From Nitrosopumilaceae archaeon (GTDB lineage: Archaea; Thermoproteota; Nitrososphaeria; Nitrososphaerales; Nitrosopumilaceae): a stretch of 64,000 bases of DNA. The position numbers were made by a program, and so were the translations under genes. The notes under the pieces are model-generated. The model was not told the origin of the DNA. It made no database searches and saw only the letters and a list, made by a program, of their open reading frames with translations. The DNA lies in assembly GCA_022823825.1 (NCBI GenBank), contig JAJEHG010000045.1, positions 23,721 to 87,720 on the forward strand. Reading direction: 5' to 3'. Shown piece after piece: positions 50,536-60,329 of the stretch (positions are counted from its first letter, which is position 1; each line of letters begins with the position of its first letter).

Positions 50536-51690
50536 ATGAGAGTTCGAATCTTTGACACCACGTTGCGGGACGGGGAGCAGACAGTCGGGATATCGCTGAC
50601 CCCTGATCAAAAACTCGCCATTGCAAAGAGACTTGACGCCCTGGGGGTAGACGTAATTGAGGCCGGCTTTCCGACTACCTCAGAGGGCGAACGGCAAGCA
50701 GCAAGGATGATAACCAAAGAAGGACTGTCGTCTGAAATTTGTGGAATGGTAAAAGCCAACAAAAAAGACATTGACGTTGCCGCCGACACGGGGCTGAGTT
50801 ACATCAATACCTTTGTCGCGACTTCGGACACCCACCTGAGACACAACCGCGAAATGACCAAGGCCCAGGCGCTTGAGCAGGCGGTCGAAGCGGTCGAGTA
50901 CGCAAAGTCCCGGGGGCTGAAGGTGGAGTTTGGAGCGGTGGACGCGACACGAACCGAGAGGGGATTTTTGAGAGACATACTTGGCGAGGTTGCAAAGGCC
51001 GGGGCCTACACCGTTACTATTCCTGACACTACCGGGTGCGCCACCCCCGAATACATGGCGGAGCTTACGCGTGACGCCATCTCCTCTGCATCTGGCACCC
51101 CGGTAGGGGTCCACTGTCACAACGACTTTGGGCTGGCAGTGGCAAACACGCTGGCCGGAATCAGGGCCGGGGCCGCCTGCGCACAGGTGACGATCAACGG
51201 GATCGGGGAGAGGGCCGGGAACGCATCGCTAGAAGAGCTAGCAATGGCGCTAAAATGCCTCCGGTATGATCAAGAGTACGAGACGGGTATAAGGCCCGAG
51301 TTGATCTATGATACGTCAAGATTCATATCAAAAGTTATGGGAATACGGGTGCAGCCAAACAAGGCGATCGTGGGCGACAATGCGTTTAGCCACGAGGACG
51401 AGATTCACACCGACGCCATACTGGACAATCCGATGACATACGAGTCTATCCGCCCGGAGCTGGTAGGGCGAAAGCACCAGATCTTCGTGGGAAAACACAC
51501 CGGAGTCCGCGGACTGAACTCCGTTCTGGGCGACTACGGCATAAAGCCGACAGAGGAGCAGTCAAAGCGGATCCTGGACAGGGTCAAGGCGTCGGCCGAC
51601 CAAGGAGCAAGGATTGCCGACGCGCAGCTGCTGCTGATCACGCGCGAGGTTCTTGGCGAAGAACGCCGCAATAGTGGCAGCCGCCCATGA
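50536..51690 (+). CDS. leuA: 2-isopropylmalate synthase-family enzyme, short form
   Basis: A DRE-TIM metallolyase-type condensing enzyme. The catalytic/metal region is [20 protein letters not shown]. The metal-binding [20 protein letters not shown] and [20 protein letters not shown] are clear. Its 384 residues cover the barrel and subdomains only; the allosteric LeuA dimer domain (about 120 residues) is absent. Isopropylmalate, citramalate or homocitrate synthase are all possible. The short form without leucine-sensing domain resembles homocitrate synthase/NifV-like enzymes in length, and the gene symbol is provisional. GTGGAAG precedes the ATG as a weak ribosome-binding site. Confidence 0.85.
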   Translation: MRVRIFDTTLRDGEQTVGISLTPDQKLAIAKRLDALGVDVIEAGFPTTSEGERQAARMITKEGLSSEICGMVKANKKDIDVAADTGLSYINTFVATSDTHLRHNREMTKAQALEQAVEAVEYAKSRGLKVEFGAVDATRTERGFLRDILGEVAKAGAYTVTIPDTTGCATPEYMAELTRDAISSASGTPVGVHCHNDFGLAVANTLAGIRAGAACAQVTINGIGERAGNASLEELAMALKCLRYDQEYETGIRPELIYDTSRFISKVMGIRVQPNKAIVGDNAFSHEDEIHTDAILDNPMTYESIRPELVGRKHQIFVGKHTGVRGLNSVLGDYGIKPTEEQSKRILDRVKASADQGARIADAQLLLITREVLGEERRNSGSRP

Positions 51691-51924
51691 GTGACCACTC
51701 GGCCAAAGAACGCAAATCAAGGAGAAACCTGTCGCACACTCTGCCTATGATCTGCAATGCAGCCGGCCGCCGCGTAAGTCCTGATTCTTTTCTCCCTCTC
51801 ACACTTCTCCGCCGGCCCCTCGGATCTGCGGAAACTTCGGCACTCCCATGTGTGTCAGCGCGTCAGAATGGGCACAATCTGGGACAGAGAAACTCCAAAC
51901 CGGACCGCGACTGTGACAGTACGT

Positions 51925-51937
51925 TAATATACTAAAA
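51925..51937 (+). promoter_or_regulatory. TATA-like region of the Cache-SBP gene
   Basis: TAATATACTAAAATA lies about 25 nt upstream of the ATG at 51957. It is among the most A/T-rich promoter elements in the window, in keeping with an abundant product. Confidence 0.58.
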
Positions 51938-51956
51938 TAAGGCAGATAGGCGCTGT

Positions 51957-54656
51957 ATGAAAAAATTTACCATATCACTTTTAACAGTTTTGGCAGTGAT
52001 GACGGCCGGCGCAATGTCCGGCGCAGTGCACGCGGACGAATCGACTACGCTTCTCCCACCTGCAAAGCAGGTCGAGGCAGGCGTTGCGCCTGAAGACGTC
52101 ACGTGCGAAGGAGAGAAAGTCCTGCTACTCAGGACCGATGGCAGCCCTAACTGCCTGAATCCGGCGTCGGTTGAGAGGTTTGTCTCGCTTGGGATTGCGA
52201 CAATAGTCGAGAAAGAGGACATGGAGATGACAATGGAGGATGAGACCGTCGAGGAGGCCGACGAAATGGAAATGGAAGGCATGCAGGAGCCCGAACTCGT
52301 TGTATCCATGCTGGCATTCAACGACCGATTTGCGGCAATGGATGATGCGGCAGTGTCCGTCGTTAATGCAGACGTAGAGCTGTACAAAGAGCACGGCGAG
52401 GCCCTGCTGGAGATGGTAAACGCACGCGCAGAGACGTACGTGCCTGGAGATCCGCACATATTCATAATTGACTTTGACGAACTGGTGCTGGTGGCCAACG
52501 GGGCCGAGACTGAGAACATAGGCTGGGACGAGGCCCCCATACTTGAGAGCGGGGGATGGTCCGTCGCCAGCATAAAGGCTGCCCTGGAATCGGAGGGAAG
52601 CATATGGCTGATGTACATGTTCCCAGACCACGAAACCGGGGTTGAAAAGGCCTCTAGATCATACTTTGTACTGCACGACGGCCTCATGTTTGGCAGCGGA
52701 TACCTGCTGAGTGATCTGGAAAGGGACATGATGGCCGCAATGTGGGTGGCCAACTCGGCAGCCGAACTGTACGATGAGCATGGCGCGGACGCGTTTGGCA
52801 TGATAACCGACCAGGATGTCACGTATATTGGCGGGGCGGACAGCTCAGAACACAGCGCAGAATTGCTGGGCATGATGACTGTCGAGGCGGCAGGCTACGC
52901 CACAACCGACCTGTACCCGTTCGTCCTGGATATTGATACATCCACGGTGGTGGCTCACGGGGCTGACCCGGACCACATCGGAGCCACGTCGGTAGCGCTA
53001 ACAGAGTCCAACAAGGATGCAGGCCGGATAGTAGCCGAGTCTGAGATGAACGGCGGCACATGGATCACGTACGAGTTCACCAACTTTGAGACCGGCGAGA
53101 TAGAGACAAAGCTCTCGTGGGTTACTATACGCGACGGTTACCTGTTCGGATCCGGGCTCTACCCCGACGAGTTCCAGACGAAAAAGATCAACGCCATCAT
53201 GTCTACTGACAACGCCCTTGCAATGTACGCCGAGAGCGGACAGGACGCCTTTGTCGAGATCACGGCCCTCAACGTCGAGGACGAGTGGTATCCGTTTGTA
53301 ATGGACTCAGAGACACTCACAGAGGTTGCAGACGGCTCCATACTCGACCGGACCGGTCAGAAGATATGGGAGCAGTACCAGATGAGCGCGGCCGTCCGAG
53401 ACTCCTGGGACGCGTTTGACGCGGGACAAGGGGTGTTTGGAAAGTACGTGTTCTTGAACCCTGAGACCGGAGAGCAACAGGCCAAAAAGGCATGGTTCAT
53501 CAAGCACGACGGCTACATATTTGGAGCAGGGATCTACCTGACTGGCGAGTACGCCGATAAGACGGAGGTCAAGTGGTCCGTGGGCACCGCGGTCGAGATG
53601 TACAAGGCGCTTGGAATGGACGCGACGTTTGCGGCCGTAGACGCGATGAGTACGGACTATCCGTCGTACCCGTTCGTGCTTGACGGCGCGCTTGATATCG
53701 TGTCGCACGGTTCAAACACGGACATCATTGGACAAAACCTGTTTGATGTAACCTCTCCGGACAAGGACGCGGAGCAGATAATGGAGGAGCTGCAGGGAGA
53801 CGGGGACAAGTCGTGGATAGCCTATACGTTTTTGAACCCGGAGACCGGCGAGGATGCCAAGAAGGTTACGCTGCTTGAGATGCACGACGGCTACATATTC
53901 GGGGCCGGATACTATGTAGAGTCCGCGGCAGGAGTCTCGTTTGACGACGCAGAGCAGGCCTGGCTTGAGGATAACCAGGTCATAACGGTCGCGTACGATC
54001 CCGCATGGCCCCCGTACGAGTATGCAGATGACGAGGGAAACCTTGCAGGGGTGTCCGGAGCCATTGCGTCCATGCTTGAGGACATGACAGGCTCCCAGTT
54101 CGCCGAGGCAGAGCCCGCAATCACATCCTGGAACGATGCGCTCGACCGCATGGAAGACGGAACGGCCGACGTGCTGTTTGTGGTCGAGAACACCGCAGAG
54201 AGGGACGAGTACATGGACTTTACGGAGCCGTGGATAACGATACCAATCTCGATAATCACCCTTGGGGATAATGCAGACGCTATAACGTCCGAGAACCTTG
54301 CAGACTACAATGTGGTGACGGTGGACGGCTATGCCGTGGAGACATGGCTGGATGAAAGCATGCCTACCGTGGAATACGAGTCGGCCGCCTCCGCAGAGGA
54401 TGCGCTGAAAATGATATCGGACGGCAGCGCCGACGCCTTTTTGGACGTATGGGGTGTCGCAAGCCACATTGCAGCCAACAGCGGCATTGAGAACCTGGCA
54501 GAGGCCGGCACGATTGCAGACGAATACTCGCTGTCGATAGGGTATACGCAGGGCGACGACACGCTTGGCAGCATACTGCAAAAGGCGCTTGACGCCATAC
54601 CCCCGGGCGAGATTGAGCGCATCGTAAGCGAGGCCGTCGCAGAGGGCACCGGGTAA
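51957..54656 (+). CDS. Secreted Cache-repeat protein fused to a family 3 solute-binding domain
   Basis: An 899-residue exported protein. In order it has a signal peptide (MKKFTISLLTVLAVMTAGAM), a short Cys-containing module (DVTCEGEKVLLLRTDGSPNC), an acidic Met/Glu-rich linker (about 85-105), four Cache-like repeats (about 115-655), and a C-terminal SBP_bac_3-like domain (about 665-895). The repeats close with motifs such as ITYEFTNFETGEIETKLSWV and HDGYIFGAGYY. The final domain shows ITVAYDPAWPPYEYADDEGN, GVSGAIASMLEDMTGSQFAE and ADVLFVVENTAERDEYMDF. There is no anchor. The repeats are related to the giant Cache protein at 3.2-7.1 kb but are more diverged from one another. Ligand capture outside the cell is inferred. 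Confidence 0.85.
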   Translation: MKKFTISLLTVLAVMTAGAMSGAVHADESTTLLPPAKQVEAGVAPEDVTCEGEKVLLLRTDGSPNCLNPASVERFVSLGIATIVEKEDMEMTMEDETVEEADEMEMEGMQEPELVVSMLAFNDRFAAMDDAAVSVVNADVELYKEHGEALLEMVNARAETYVPGDPHIFIIDFDELVLVANGAETENIGWDEAPILESGGWSVASIKAALESEGSIWLMYMFPDHETGVEKASRSYFVLHDGLMFGSGYLLSDLERDMMAAMWVANSAAELYDEHGADAFGMITDQDVTYIGGADSSEHSAELLGMMTVEAAGYATTDLYPFVLDIDTSTVVAHGADPDHIGATSVALTESNKDAGRIVAESEMNGGTWITYEFTNFETGEIETKLSWVTIRDGYLFGSGLYPDEFQTKKINAIMSTDNALAMYAESGQDAFVEITALNVEDEWYPFVMDSETLTEVADGSILDRTGQKIWEQYQMSAAVRDSWDAFDAGQGVFGKYVFLNPETGEQQAKKAWFIKHDGYIFGAGIYLTGEYADKTEVKWSVGTAVEMYKALGMDATFAAVDAMSTDYPSYPFVLDGALDIVSHGSNTDIIGQNLFDVTSPDKDAEQIMEELQGDGDKSWIAYTFLNPETGEDAKKVTLLEMHDGYIFGAGYYVESAAGVSFDDAEQAWLEDNQVITVAYDPAWPPYEYADDEGNLAGVSGAIASMLEDMTGSQFAEAEPAITSWNDALDRMEDGTADVLFVVENTAERDEYMDFTEPWITIPISIITLGDNADAITSENLADYNVVTVDGYAVETWLDESMPTVEYESAASAEDALKMISDGSADAFLDVWGVASHIAANSGIENLAEAGTIADEYSLSIGYTQGDDTLGSILQKALDAIPPGEIERIVSEAVAEGTG

Positions 54657-55100
54657 GAACAGCGGCGGCAGCGCCGCCACCCGACATACAAACCCTAACT
54701 TGCAGTTCTGTTGGCTGCCATGCAAAATACTGTTCCCTTTTCATGCGAACACAACGCAAGCTGCGCAGGTTAGAATCCGTGATGACAAGGGGGAACAATC
54801 TGAGGAACCCGCCCGCGCAGTGATGCGGATATCGTCAGGCATGCACGTCACCGGACGCGAACAGGGCACAAAAACAGGTATTTGGAAGATGGGGGAGGGG
54901 GGAGTGGAGAGAACCAGATGGAAGAGCGGCTTTTCATATATTGCACAGGCTCTGTGCCCAACGGGCCAACATGCACGGCTGCCGGCGCAGTTTCCGGCGC
55001 AGTCGGCCGGATTGCCTGTCTCTCAATTGCTGGCGGGTCACAAATTTTCCCGTCTACGCCGCCTGCATAAGATATAACCTGCGTGTGTGGCGCGGTCGGC
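54657..55100. other. Intergenic region, no convincing gene
   Basis: 444 bases. The track ORFs on both strands have mixed, low-complexity composition and lack TATA-spaced starts. A purine-rich patch (GGAAGATGGGGGAGGGGGGA, about 54883-54902) is the only notable sequence. The right end carries AAGATATAACC, the TATA-like box for the resolvase gene. Confidence 0.45.
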
Positions 55101-55748
55101 ATGAGTGTGACGCACCGGACGGGCTCGGCCGCGCGCGGCTCCCCCGATTACGGGCGGACCGGCGGTGATCGCGGCCGTAAAAAGCACGGACGCGGCAGCA
55201 ATGGCGACGGCAACAGGACCGCCGCGCGCACCCGCCGCCAGCGCGGCTACCAGTGGGAGGACACGCTGGTAAAGCGGTTCAATTCAAGCGAGGGGTGGAA
55301 GGCATTCAGGCTTGGCTCCCCCAGTACGGGTCTGCCGGACATACTGGCCGTGAACCCAAAGAGGGGGTACCTTGTCGCAATCGAGGCAAAGTCAGGCTCT
55401 GGCACCACGCTGTCGGTTCCGGCCGAGCAGGTGGAGCGCTGCAGGGTGTGGGCCGACACGTTCTCGGCATTCAAGAAGCGCCATGTCATACTTGCCTACA
55501 AGTTCATCTCAAAGCGGCGCATAGGGACGGCCGAGTACCGCCCAAGGGAGCTCCGCGAGTTTTACAAGGTCAGGGGCCACAGGTCAAAGACGGCCGAGTG
55601 CATATGCACGTACGACGGGAGGTTCTATACAAAGCGGGAGGGGCTCGACAGCGGCTACAGGGTGCCGGTCCGGGGCGCCGAGTGCGTCATGCCGTTTGCG
55701 ACGCGGCAGCCAGTCGAGGCCGTCCGCGGCGCGCGAATCATTTTTTAG
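55101..55748 (+). CDS. hjc: Hjc-type Holliday junction resolvase
   Basis: A PD-(D/E)xK nuclease that resolves four-way DNA junctions. The core (about residues 55-150) shows RQRGYQWEDTLVKRFNSSEG, SPSTGLPDILAVNPKRGYLV and AIEAKSGSGTTLSVPAEQVE; E (in YQWED), PD and ExK are the expected catalytic residues. The protein is longer (215) than typical Hjc (about 130). It has a basic N-terminal extension (SNGDGNRTAARTRRQRG) and an extra C-terminal 60 residues with two Cys (TAECICTYDGRFYT). The ATG is about 28 nt after AAGATATAACC. Confidence 0.82.
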   Translation: MSVTHRTGSAARGSPDYGRTGGDRGRKKHGRGSNGDGNRTAARTRRQRGYQWEDTLVKRFNSSEGWKAFRLGSPSTGLPDILAVNPKRGYLVAIEAKSGSGTTLSVPAEQVERCRVWADTFSAFKKRHVILAYKFISKRRIGTAEYRPRELREFYKVRGHRSKTAECICTYDGRFYTKREGLDSGYRVPVRGAECVMPFATRQPVEAVRGARIIF

Positions 55749-55770
55749 TAGTGGGGGCGTACGATCAGCG

Positions 55771-56223
55771 ATGTCGTCGGGCAACTTTGACGTGGAGGAA
55801 CCGGCCACCAACGAGACAAAGTCCCTGCTTGACACTGTATCTGACACCGAGACGGGCTCGCGCACCAGCTTTGAGGAGTTTACCGACGAGCGGATGCTCA
55901 CCAGCTACGACGTTTTCCGGACAAAACAGATGAAGATAAAGGTGCTGGAGGTCTCCGACGAGGTCCCCTCGTCCCGTTGGAAGTTCGGCGACCGCGTCAA
56001 GGTGACGAAGATACTGGTCACGATAAAGCACCTGACTACCCAGGAGGTCGAGGAGGCAGAGTTTGACATAGAGGCAATCGAGAGGGAGCTTGCCGAAAAG
56101 CGGCATTACACGTCCACAAACAGGTGGATTCCCACCGCCGACATCAAGAACGGATACGTGCTCGGGGTTCGGCACACCCGGCTGATCAGCGACGCGTCGG
56201 CGCTTGACTATATCGTGTTCTGA
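55771..56223 (+). CDS. Protein of unknown function downstream of hjc
   Basis: A 150-residue soluble protein. The N-terminal 30 residues are acidic and likely disordered (MSSGNFDVEEPATNETKSLL). A beta-rich middle follows (VFRTKQMKIKVLEVSDEVPS, KVTKILVTIKHLTTQEVEEA), and the end is NGYVLGVRHTRLISDASALD. A TATA-like CATTTTTTAG overlaps the end of the hjc gene, 28 nt before the ATG, so it has its own promoter. Family not recognised. Confidence 0.65.
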   Translation: MSSGNFDVEEPATNETKSLLDTVSDTETGSRTSFEEFTDERMLTSYDVFRTKQMKIKVLEVSDEVPSSRWKFGDRVKVTKILVTIKHLTTQEVEEAEFDIEAIERELAEKRHYTSTNRWIPTADIKNGYVLGVRHTRLISDASALDYIVF

Positions 56224-56436
56224 GCGCGCGCACGCACGCACGCGGCGTATGCTTGTCATCGCCACCCCCACCACTACAGCGCAGCGTCATTTGAGTCATG
56301 ATCGTACCTGTGCGCGCGGTTTGCGTGACGGGGAACGCCGCGCCAGGCCGCAGGCACCGTTTACCGCAGGATATGTCGCGCCAGGCCGGGGCGTTTTTGC
56401 GTTAAAAGTTATAAACACACCTCTCAGAGGCCCATT

Positions 56437-56778
56437 GTGAGTTCAAGGGAGTTCAGCATAAACGGAACGGACTACAGAATCATGCTCACCGATCAGGTAG
56501 CCGAGCACGTCAACACGCTGCGTAACCTGTATGGTGCCGCATACGAGGATCCAGAGAGCTTTGAGGATCTGAGTGCGGAGATATCCGAGACGATACACGA
56601 GATCGCGTCGGGAGTGGAGCCGCCCGTGGACGACAGCGATCTTGACGGCATGATTCAAGAGGTGATAAAGGCCGTAGACAGCAAGGCCGAGGCCAGGGAG
56701 AACGAGCTTAACGAAAAGCAGGCGCAGGCAAGCGGCGGCAGCCGCCGAAAAAGCCGGAGTTCCGCGCGGAAGCGGTGA
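56437..56778 (+). CDS. Small protein with basic tail, unknown function
   Basis: A 113-residue protein, MSSREFSINGTDYRIMLTDQ, then helices (AEHVNTLRNLYGAAYEDPES; LDGMIQEVIKAVDSKAEARE) and a basic Ser/Arg/Lys tail (SGGSRRKSRSSARKR) of the kind that contacts nucleic acid. The GTG start lies about 28 nt after AAAGTTATAAAC. Family not recognised; DNA or RNA binding is a guess from the tail. Confidence 0.62.
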   Translation: MSSREFSINGTDYRIMLTDQVAEHVNTLRNLYGAAYEDPESFEDLSAEISETIHEIASGVEPPVDDSDLDGMIQEVIKAVDSKAEARENELNEKQAQASGGSRRKSRSSARKR

Positions 56779-56932
56779 CCGCCCGACGCGGCAGACCCCG
56801 CGGCGCGCGCCGAAAACAGCAGCACACTGTCCCCGGATGGGGGCCGGGCAGCTCAGGCCGCGGCGCCTGCAGTTCGCGGCAAGCCGCGTACTTGCAGTAT
56901 CTGTTATATGCCGATCCCGCATATCATATGTG

Positions 56933-57052
56933 ATGGCAAGGAGCTGCGAGTGCGGCATATGCGGGCATCACCATGAGGACGAGTGCATTGAAAAGGAATG
57001 CAAGTGCTGCCTTAACTTTCACATAAGGTCAGGCCCCGGAAGGCGTGGCTAG
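56933..57052 (+). CDS. Tiny Cys/His-rich protein, probable zinc binder
   Basis: A 39-residue protein, MARSCECGICGHHHEDECIE, then KECKCCLNFHIRSG. It has seven Cys and four His, so one or two zinc sites are plausible. The ATG is about 29 nt after GTTATATGCC; a GTG directly before it is an alternative. It belongs with the short Cys-rich products at 7442 and 42418 as a recurring type in this window. Confidence 0.6.
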   Translation: MARSCECGICGHHHEDECIEKECKCCLNFHIRSGPGRRG

Positions 57053-57194
57053 CGGCCTCCGGCCCCTCTGTTTTTGCACGAGCACCTTCCTGCCGCATGC
57101 CTTGCACACCCAAACACCCTGTGGTCCCGGCATCCGCACAGCAGACACCTCCTGCCGTCCCCGTTCCGGCCGTCGCTGTCGGCCCCGCCGCGTG

Positions 57195-57569
57195 TCATAA
57201 CTGCTCGACCATCTCCATCGTGGACTTCATCATGCCCTTGTCTTCGAGCGCCTCTAATATCTTGGCCCTTACGTTGTTTATGCGCATCACGTCTTCGGCG
57301 TACAGCATGTACATTGCGTCAAGCTCGCCCTCAAAATCGTACGAGTCAAGGTATGCGGCAAACTTTGCCCGCAGGGCCTTGTAGTCCGAGTGAGTGATGC
57401 TCGACTCGGGAACGCTTGAGAGCACCGCCTTGAGGGATCCGTTTATCCGGAGCATCTCCCTCTTTATTCCGTCAATGTCAAGCGGGATGTTCTTGACGTC
57501 TGCAAGTACGCCGTGCGACTCGAGCACCTGCAGCAGTACCCGCTTCAGGTGCCCGGAATATGTGACCAT
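57195..57569 (-). CDS. Helical protein of unknown function
   Basis: A 124-residue helical protein, MVTYSGHLKRVLLQVLESHG, then VKNIPLDIDGIKREMLRING, YKALRAKFAAYLDSYDFEGE and a C-terminal helix (ILEALEDKGMMKSTMEMVEQ). It has no membrane segment. The start is set by AATATTTAG (about 57594-57602), about 28 nt upstream; the track start at 57710 is rejected. It diverges from thrC. Family not recognised. Confidence 0.68.
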   Translation of the reverse strand: MVTYSGHLKRVLLQVLESHGVLADVKNIPLDIDGIKREMLRINGSLKAVLSSVPESSITHSDYKALRAKFAAYLDSYDFEGELDAMYMLYAEDVMRINNVRAKILEALEDKGMMKSTMEMVEQL

Positions 57570-57750
57570 GCCGTTGTGCGGGGACATTCTTAATCTAAAT
57601 ATTGCCCACGCCTGCGCCGGTGCGGGCCCAAAGAGCACGTGCCGGATGCGGGCGCGCCCGGGACACGGGGAGACGGGAAGCGCCAAGGATGCCACCCGGC
57701 CGTCCGCCAAGCCGGGCGGGAATGCGGCGCGCCCGGCTTTTGATTACAAA

Positions 57751-57761
57751 TGCTTAAAAAA
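57751..57761 (+). promoter_or_regulatory. TATA-like box of thrC
   Basis: TGCTTAAAAAA is centred 26 nt before the thrC ATG at 57782, consistent with a leaderless message. Confidence 0.55.
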
Positions 57762-57781
57762 ACACGCCCCGGCCTCTTGGT

Positions 57782-59128
57782 ATGGACGGCACAAGGACTG
57801 GCGCGCACCTCGAGTGCATAAACCCCAAATGCCTGCTCCGCTATGAAATTGGGGAGGCCAGGGTCGAGTGCGAGAAGGGGCACCTCCTGGACGTAAGGTA
57901 CGCGCAGGGGCCCCACGTGCGCACAAAGGATGTCTTTTACAGGCGCCGCAACTCACAGGGGAACATATTTGACGAGAGCGGGGTCTGGCGGTTCCGGGAA
58001 CTGCTCAACTTTTGCCAGATTGACACGGAGGACGCGCAGGCATGCGCGTCCGTGCTGGTGTCCCTTGACGGGGCCGAGGGCAGGCAGGCAAAGCCGTACC
58101 GCATGTCCAAGGCTGCCGAGTTTGCCGGCGTCGCAAGCGACGGGCTGTGGCTCCAGCCGGAGGGCTACAACCCGAGCGGCTCGTTCAAGGACAACGGGAT
58201 GACCACCGCCGTCACGCACGCCAGGATGACCGGCGCGGACCGCATCGTGTGCGCGTCGACCGGCAACACGTCCGCGTCGGCAGGCATGTTTGCCGCAAAC
58301 GAGGGCATGTCCTGCGACGTGTACATTCCGGCCGGGCAGATTGCCCCCGGCAAGCTCAGCCAGGCGTACCAGTTCGGGGCCCAGATAATAGAGATCGACG
58401 GAAACTTTGACGACGCACTGCAGCAGTCACTGACTGACGCCCGAACCGGGGGAGGATATACGGTCAACTCGATAAACCCGTTCCGGATAGAGGGGCAGAA
58501 GACCATACCGTTCAGGGCGCTCGAGTACCTGAACTGGGAGGTTCCGGACTGGATCGTGTACCCCGGCGGGGCGCTCGGAAACACGTCAAGCTGCGGCAAG
58601 GCCCTGATGGAGCTGTACGAGTGGGGCTGGATAAAGAAGATGCCGAGGATAGCCGTGATAAACGCGGAGGGGGCGCGCACGCTGTCGGACCTGTACAACG
58701 GAGCCTTTGAGGGTACAGAGCTGCGGTGGAACGCCGGACTGCCCGACGAGGATGCAATCGCAAGATACTATGCCGGCCTCGACGAGCGCGGCGAGAGGCC
58801 GCGCACAAAGGCCACCGCCATACAGATCGGGAGGCCCGCCAACATACTGAAGGGACTCAGGGCCCTGGAGATGACCGACGGGATCGTCTCCACCGTGTCC
58901 GACGCGGAGATGCTTGACGGCATGTCGGTGGTGGGGCTCAACGGGTTCGACTGCGAGATGGCGTCAGGGGCCACCGTTGCCGGAATCAAAAAGCTCGTAA
59001 AACAGGAGGTGATAAAGCGCGACGACGTCGTGGTGGGGATTCTCACGGGACGGCAAAAGGACGCGATGCTGCCCGTCCAGTACCACCAGGATCCGGCCAA
59101 CCGCTTTGCGATACCGCCAAAGAGGTAG
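57782..59128 (+). CDS. thrC: Threonine synthase
   Basis: A PLP enzyme making threonine from O-phosphohomoserine. The N-terminal zinc-ribbon-like part is LECINPKCLLRYEIGEARVE. The PLP lysine is in PEGYNPSGSFKDNGMTTAV. The cofactor-binding features CASTGNTSASAGMFAANEG and VYPGGALGNTSSCGKAL fit. The length of 448 residues falls in the archaeal range. Its product feeds the threonine dehydratase encoded at 38.8 kb. It converges with a tiny membrane protein gene. Confidence 0.93.
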   Translation: MDGTRTGAHLECINPKCLLRYEIGEARVECEKGHLLDVRYAQGPHVRTKDVFYRRRNSQGNIFDESGVWRFRELLNFCQIDTEDAQACASVLVSLDGAEGRQAKPYRMSKAAEFAGVASDGLWLQPEGYNPSGSFKDNGMTTAVTHARMTGADRIVCASTGNTSASAGMFAANEGMSCDVYIPAGQIAPGKLSQAYQFGAQIIEIDGNFDDALQQSLTDARTGGGYTVNSINPFRIEGQKTIPFRALEYLNWEVPDWIVYPGGALGNTSSCGKALMELYEWGWIKKMPRIAVINAEGARTLSDLYNGAFEGTELRWNAGLPDEDAIARYYAGLDERGERPRTKATAIQIGRPANILKGLRALEMTDGIVSTVSDAEMLDGMSVVGLNGFDCEMASGATVAGIKKLVKQEVIKRDDVVVGILTGRQKDAMLPVQYHQDPANRFAIPPKR

Positions 59129-59155
59129 GACCCGGTACGGGGCCCGCGTATGGGC

Positions 59156-59266
59156 TCAGGGGCCGGTCACGCGCACGAGCATCTCCCACATGACGTACGC
59201 GCCCACGGCGATCCCCCCGGCGCCGACTGCCATCGCCACCAAAAGAAAGCTTTTTCGCTCGGCCAT
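59156..59266 (-). CDS. Tiny single-span membrane protein
   Basis: A 36-residue protein, MAERKSFLLVAMAVGAGGIA, then VGAYVMWEMLVRV: a short basic start and one membrane helix. The ATG is about 28 nt from GATAATAGACC (about 59289-59299), which supports it despite its size. The track start at 59470 adds unrelated residues. Between it and livF lie about 267 bases in which I see no other gene. Confidence 0.5.
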   Translation of the reverse strand: MAERKSFLLVAMAVGAGGIAVGAYVMWEMLVRVTGP

Positions 59267-59533
59267 CCGCTTCTGGAACCCGCCGCGGTCTATTATCGCT
59301 ATCGTCCCGGCCGCAATCGGTGCACAAATCGACGTCATATGCCTGCTGCTCTCTCTTCCGGGGAGCGGGATCCTGAGCGTCCCGTCTAGTCTGAACACGT
59401 GACTTGTGTCATGAGTGTGAAAACTGGGGGGGAGTTGTTGGAAGGGTTGCGAATGCAGACATTTTGCCAAAAAGCGGGCACGCTGGCCGCCATAACCCGC
59501 TCCCTGCAGGCCACAATGCGGCCTGGAACGGCC

Positions 59534-60328
<795 letters not shown>

Positions 60329-60329
60329 A

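Noticed and set aside
50530-50560. GAGAGTTCGAATCTTT resembles a tRNA T-loop
   Set aside because: It falls in the first codons of the leuA-like gene, and no acceptor, D or anticodon arms can be built around it.
51687-51935. 82-residue ORF overlapping the leuA-like stop by ATGA
   Set aside because: The coupling is attractive, but the product has random-looking composition with no hydrophobic core, and the Cache-SBP promoter lies in its 3' end.
54700-55102. Track ORFs in the gap before hjc (both strands)
   Set aside because: Low-complexity products with no TATA-spaced start; they overlap each other and the hjc promoter.
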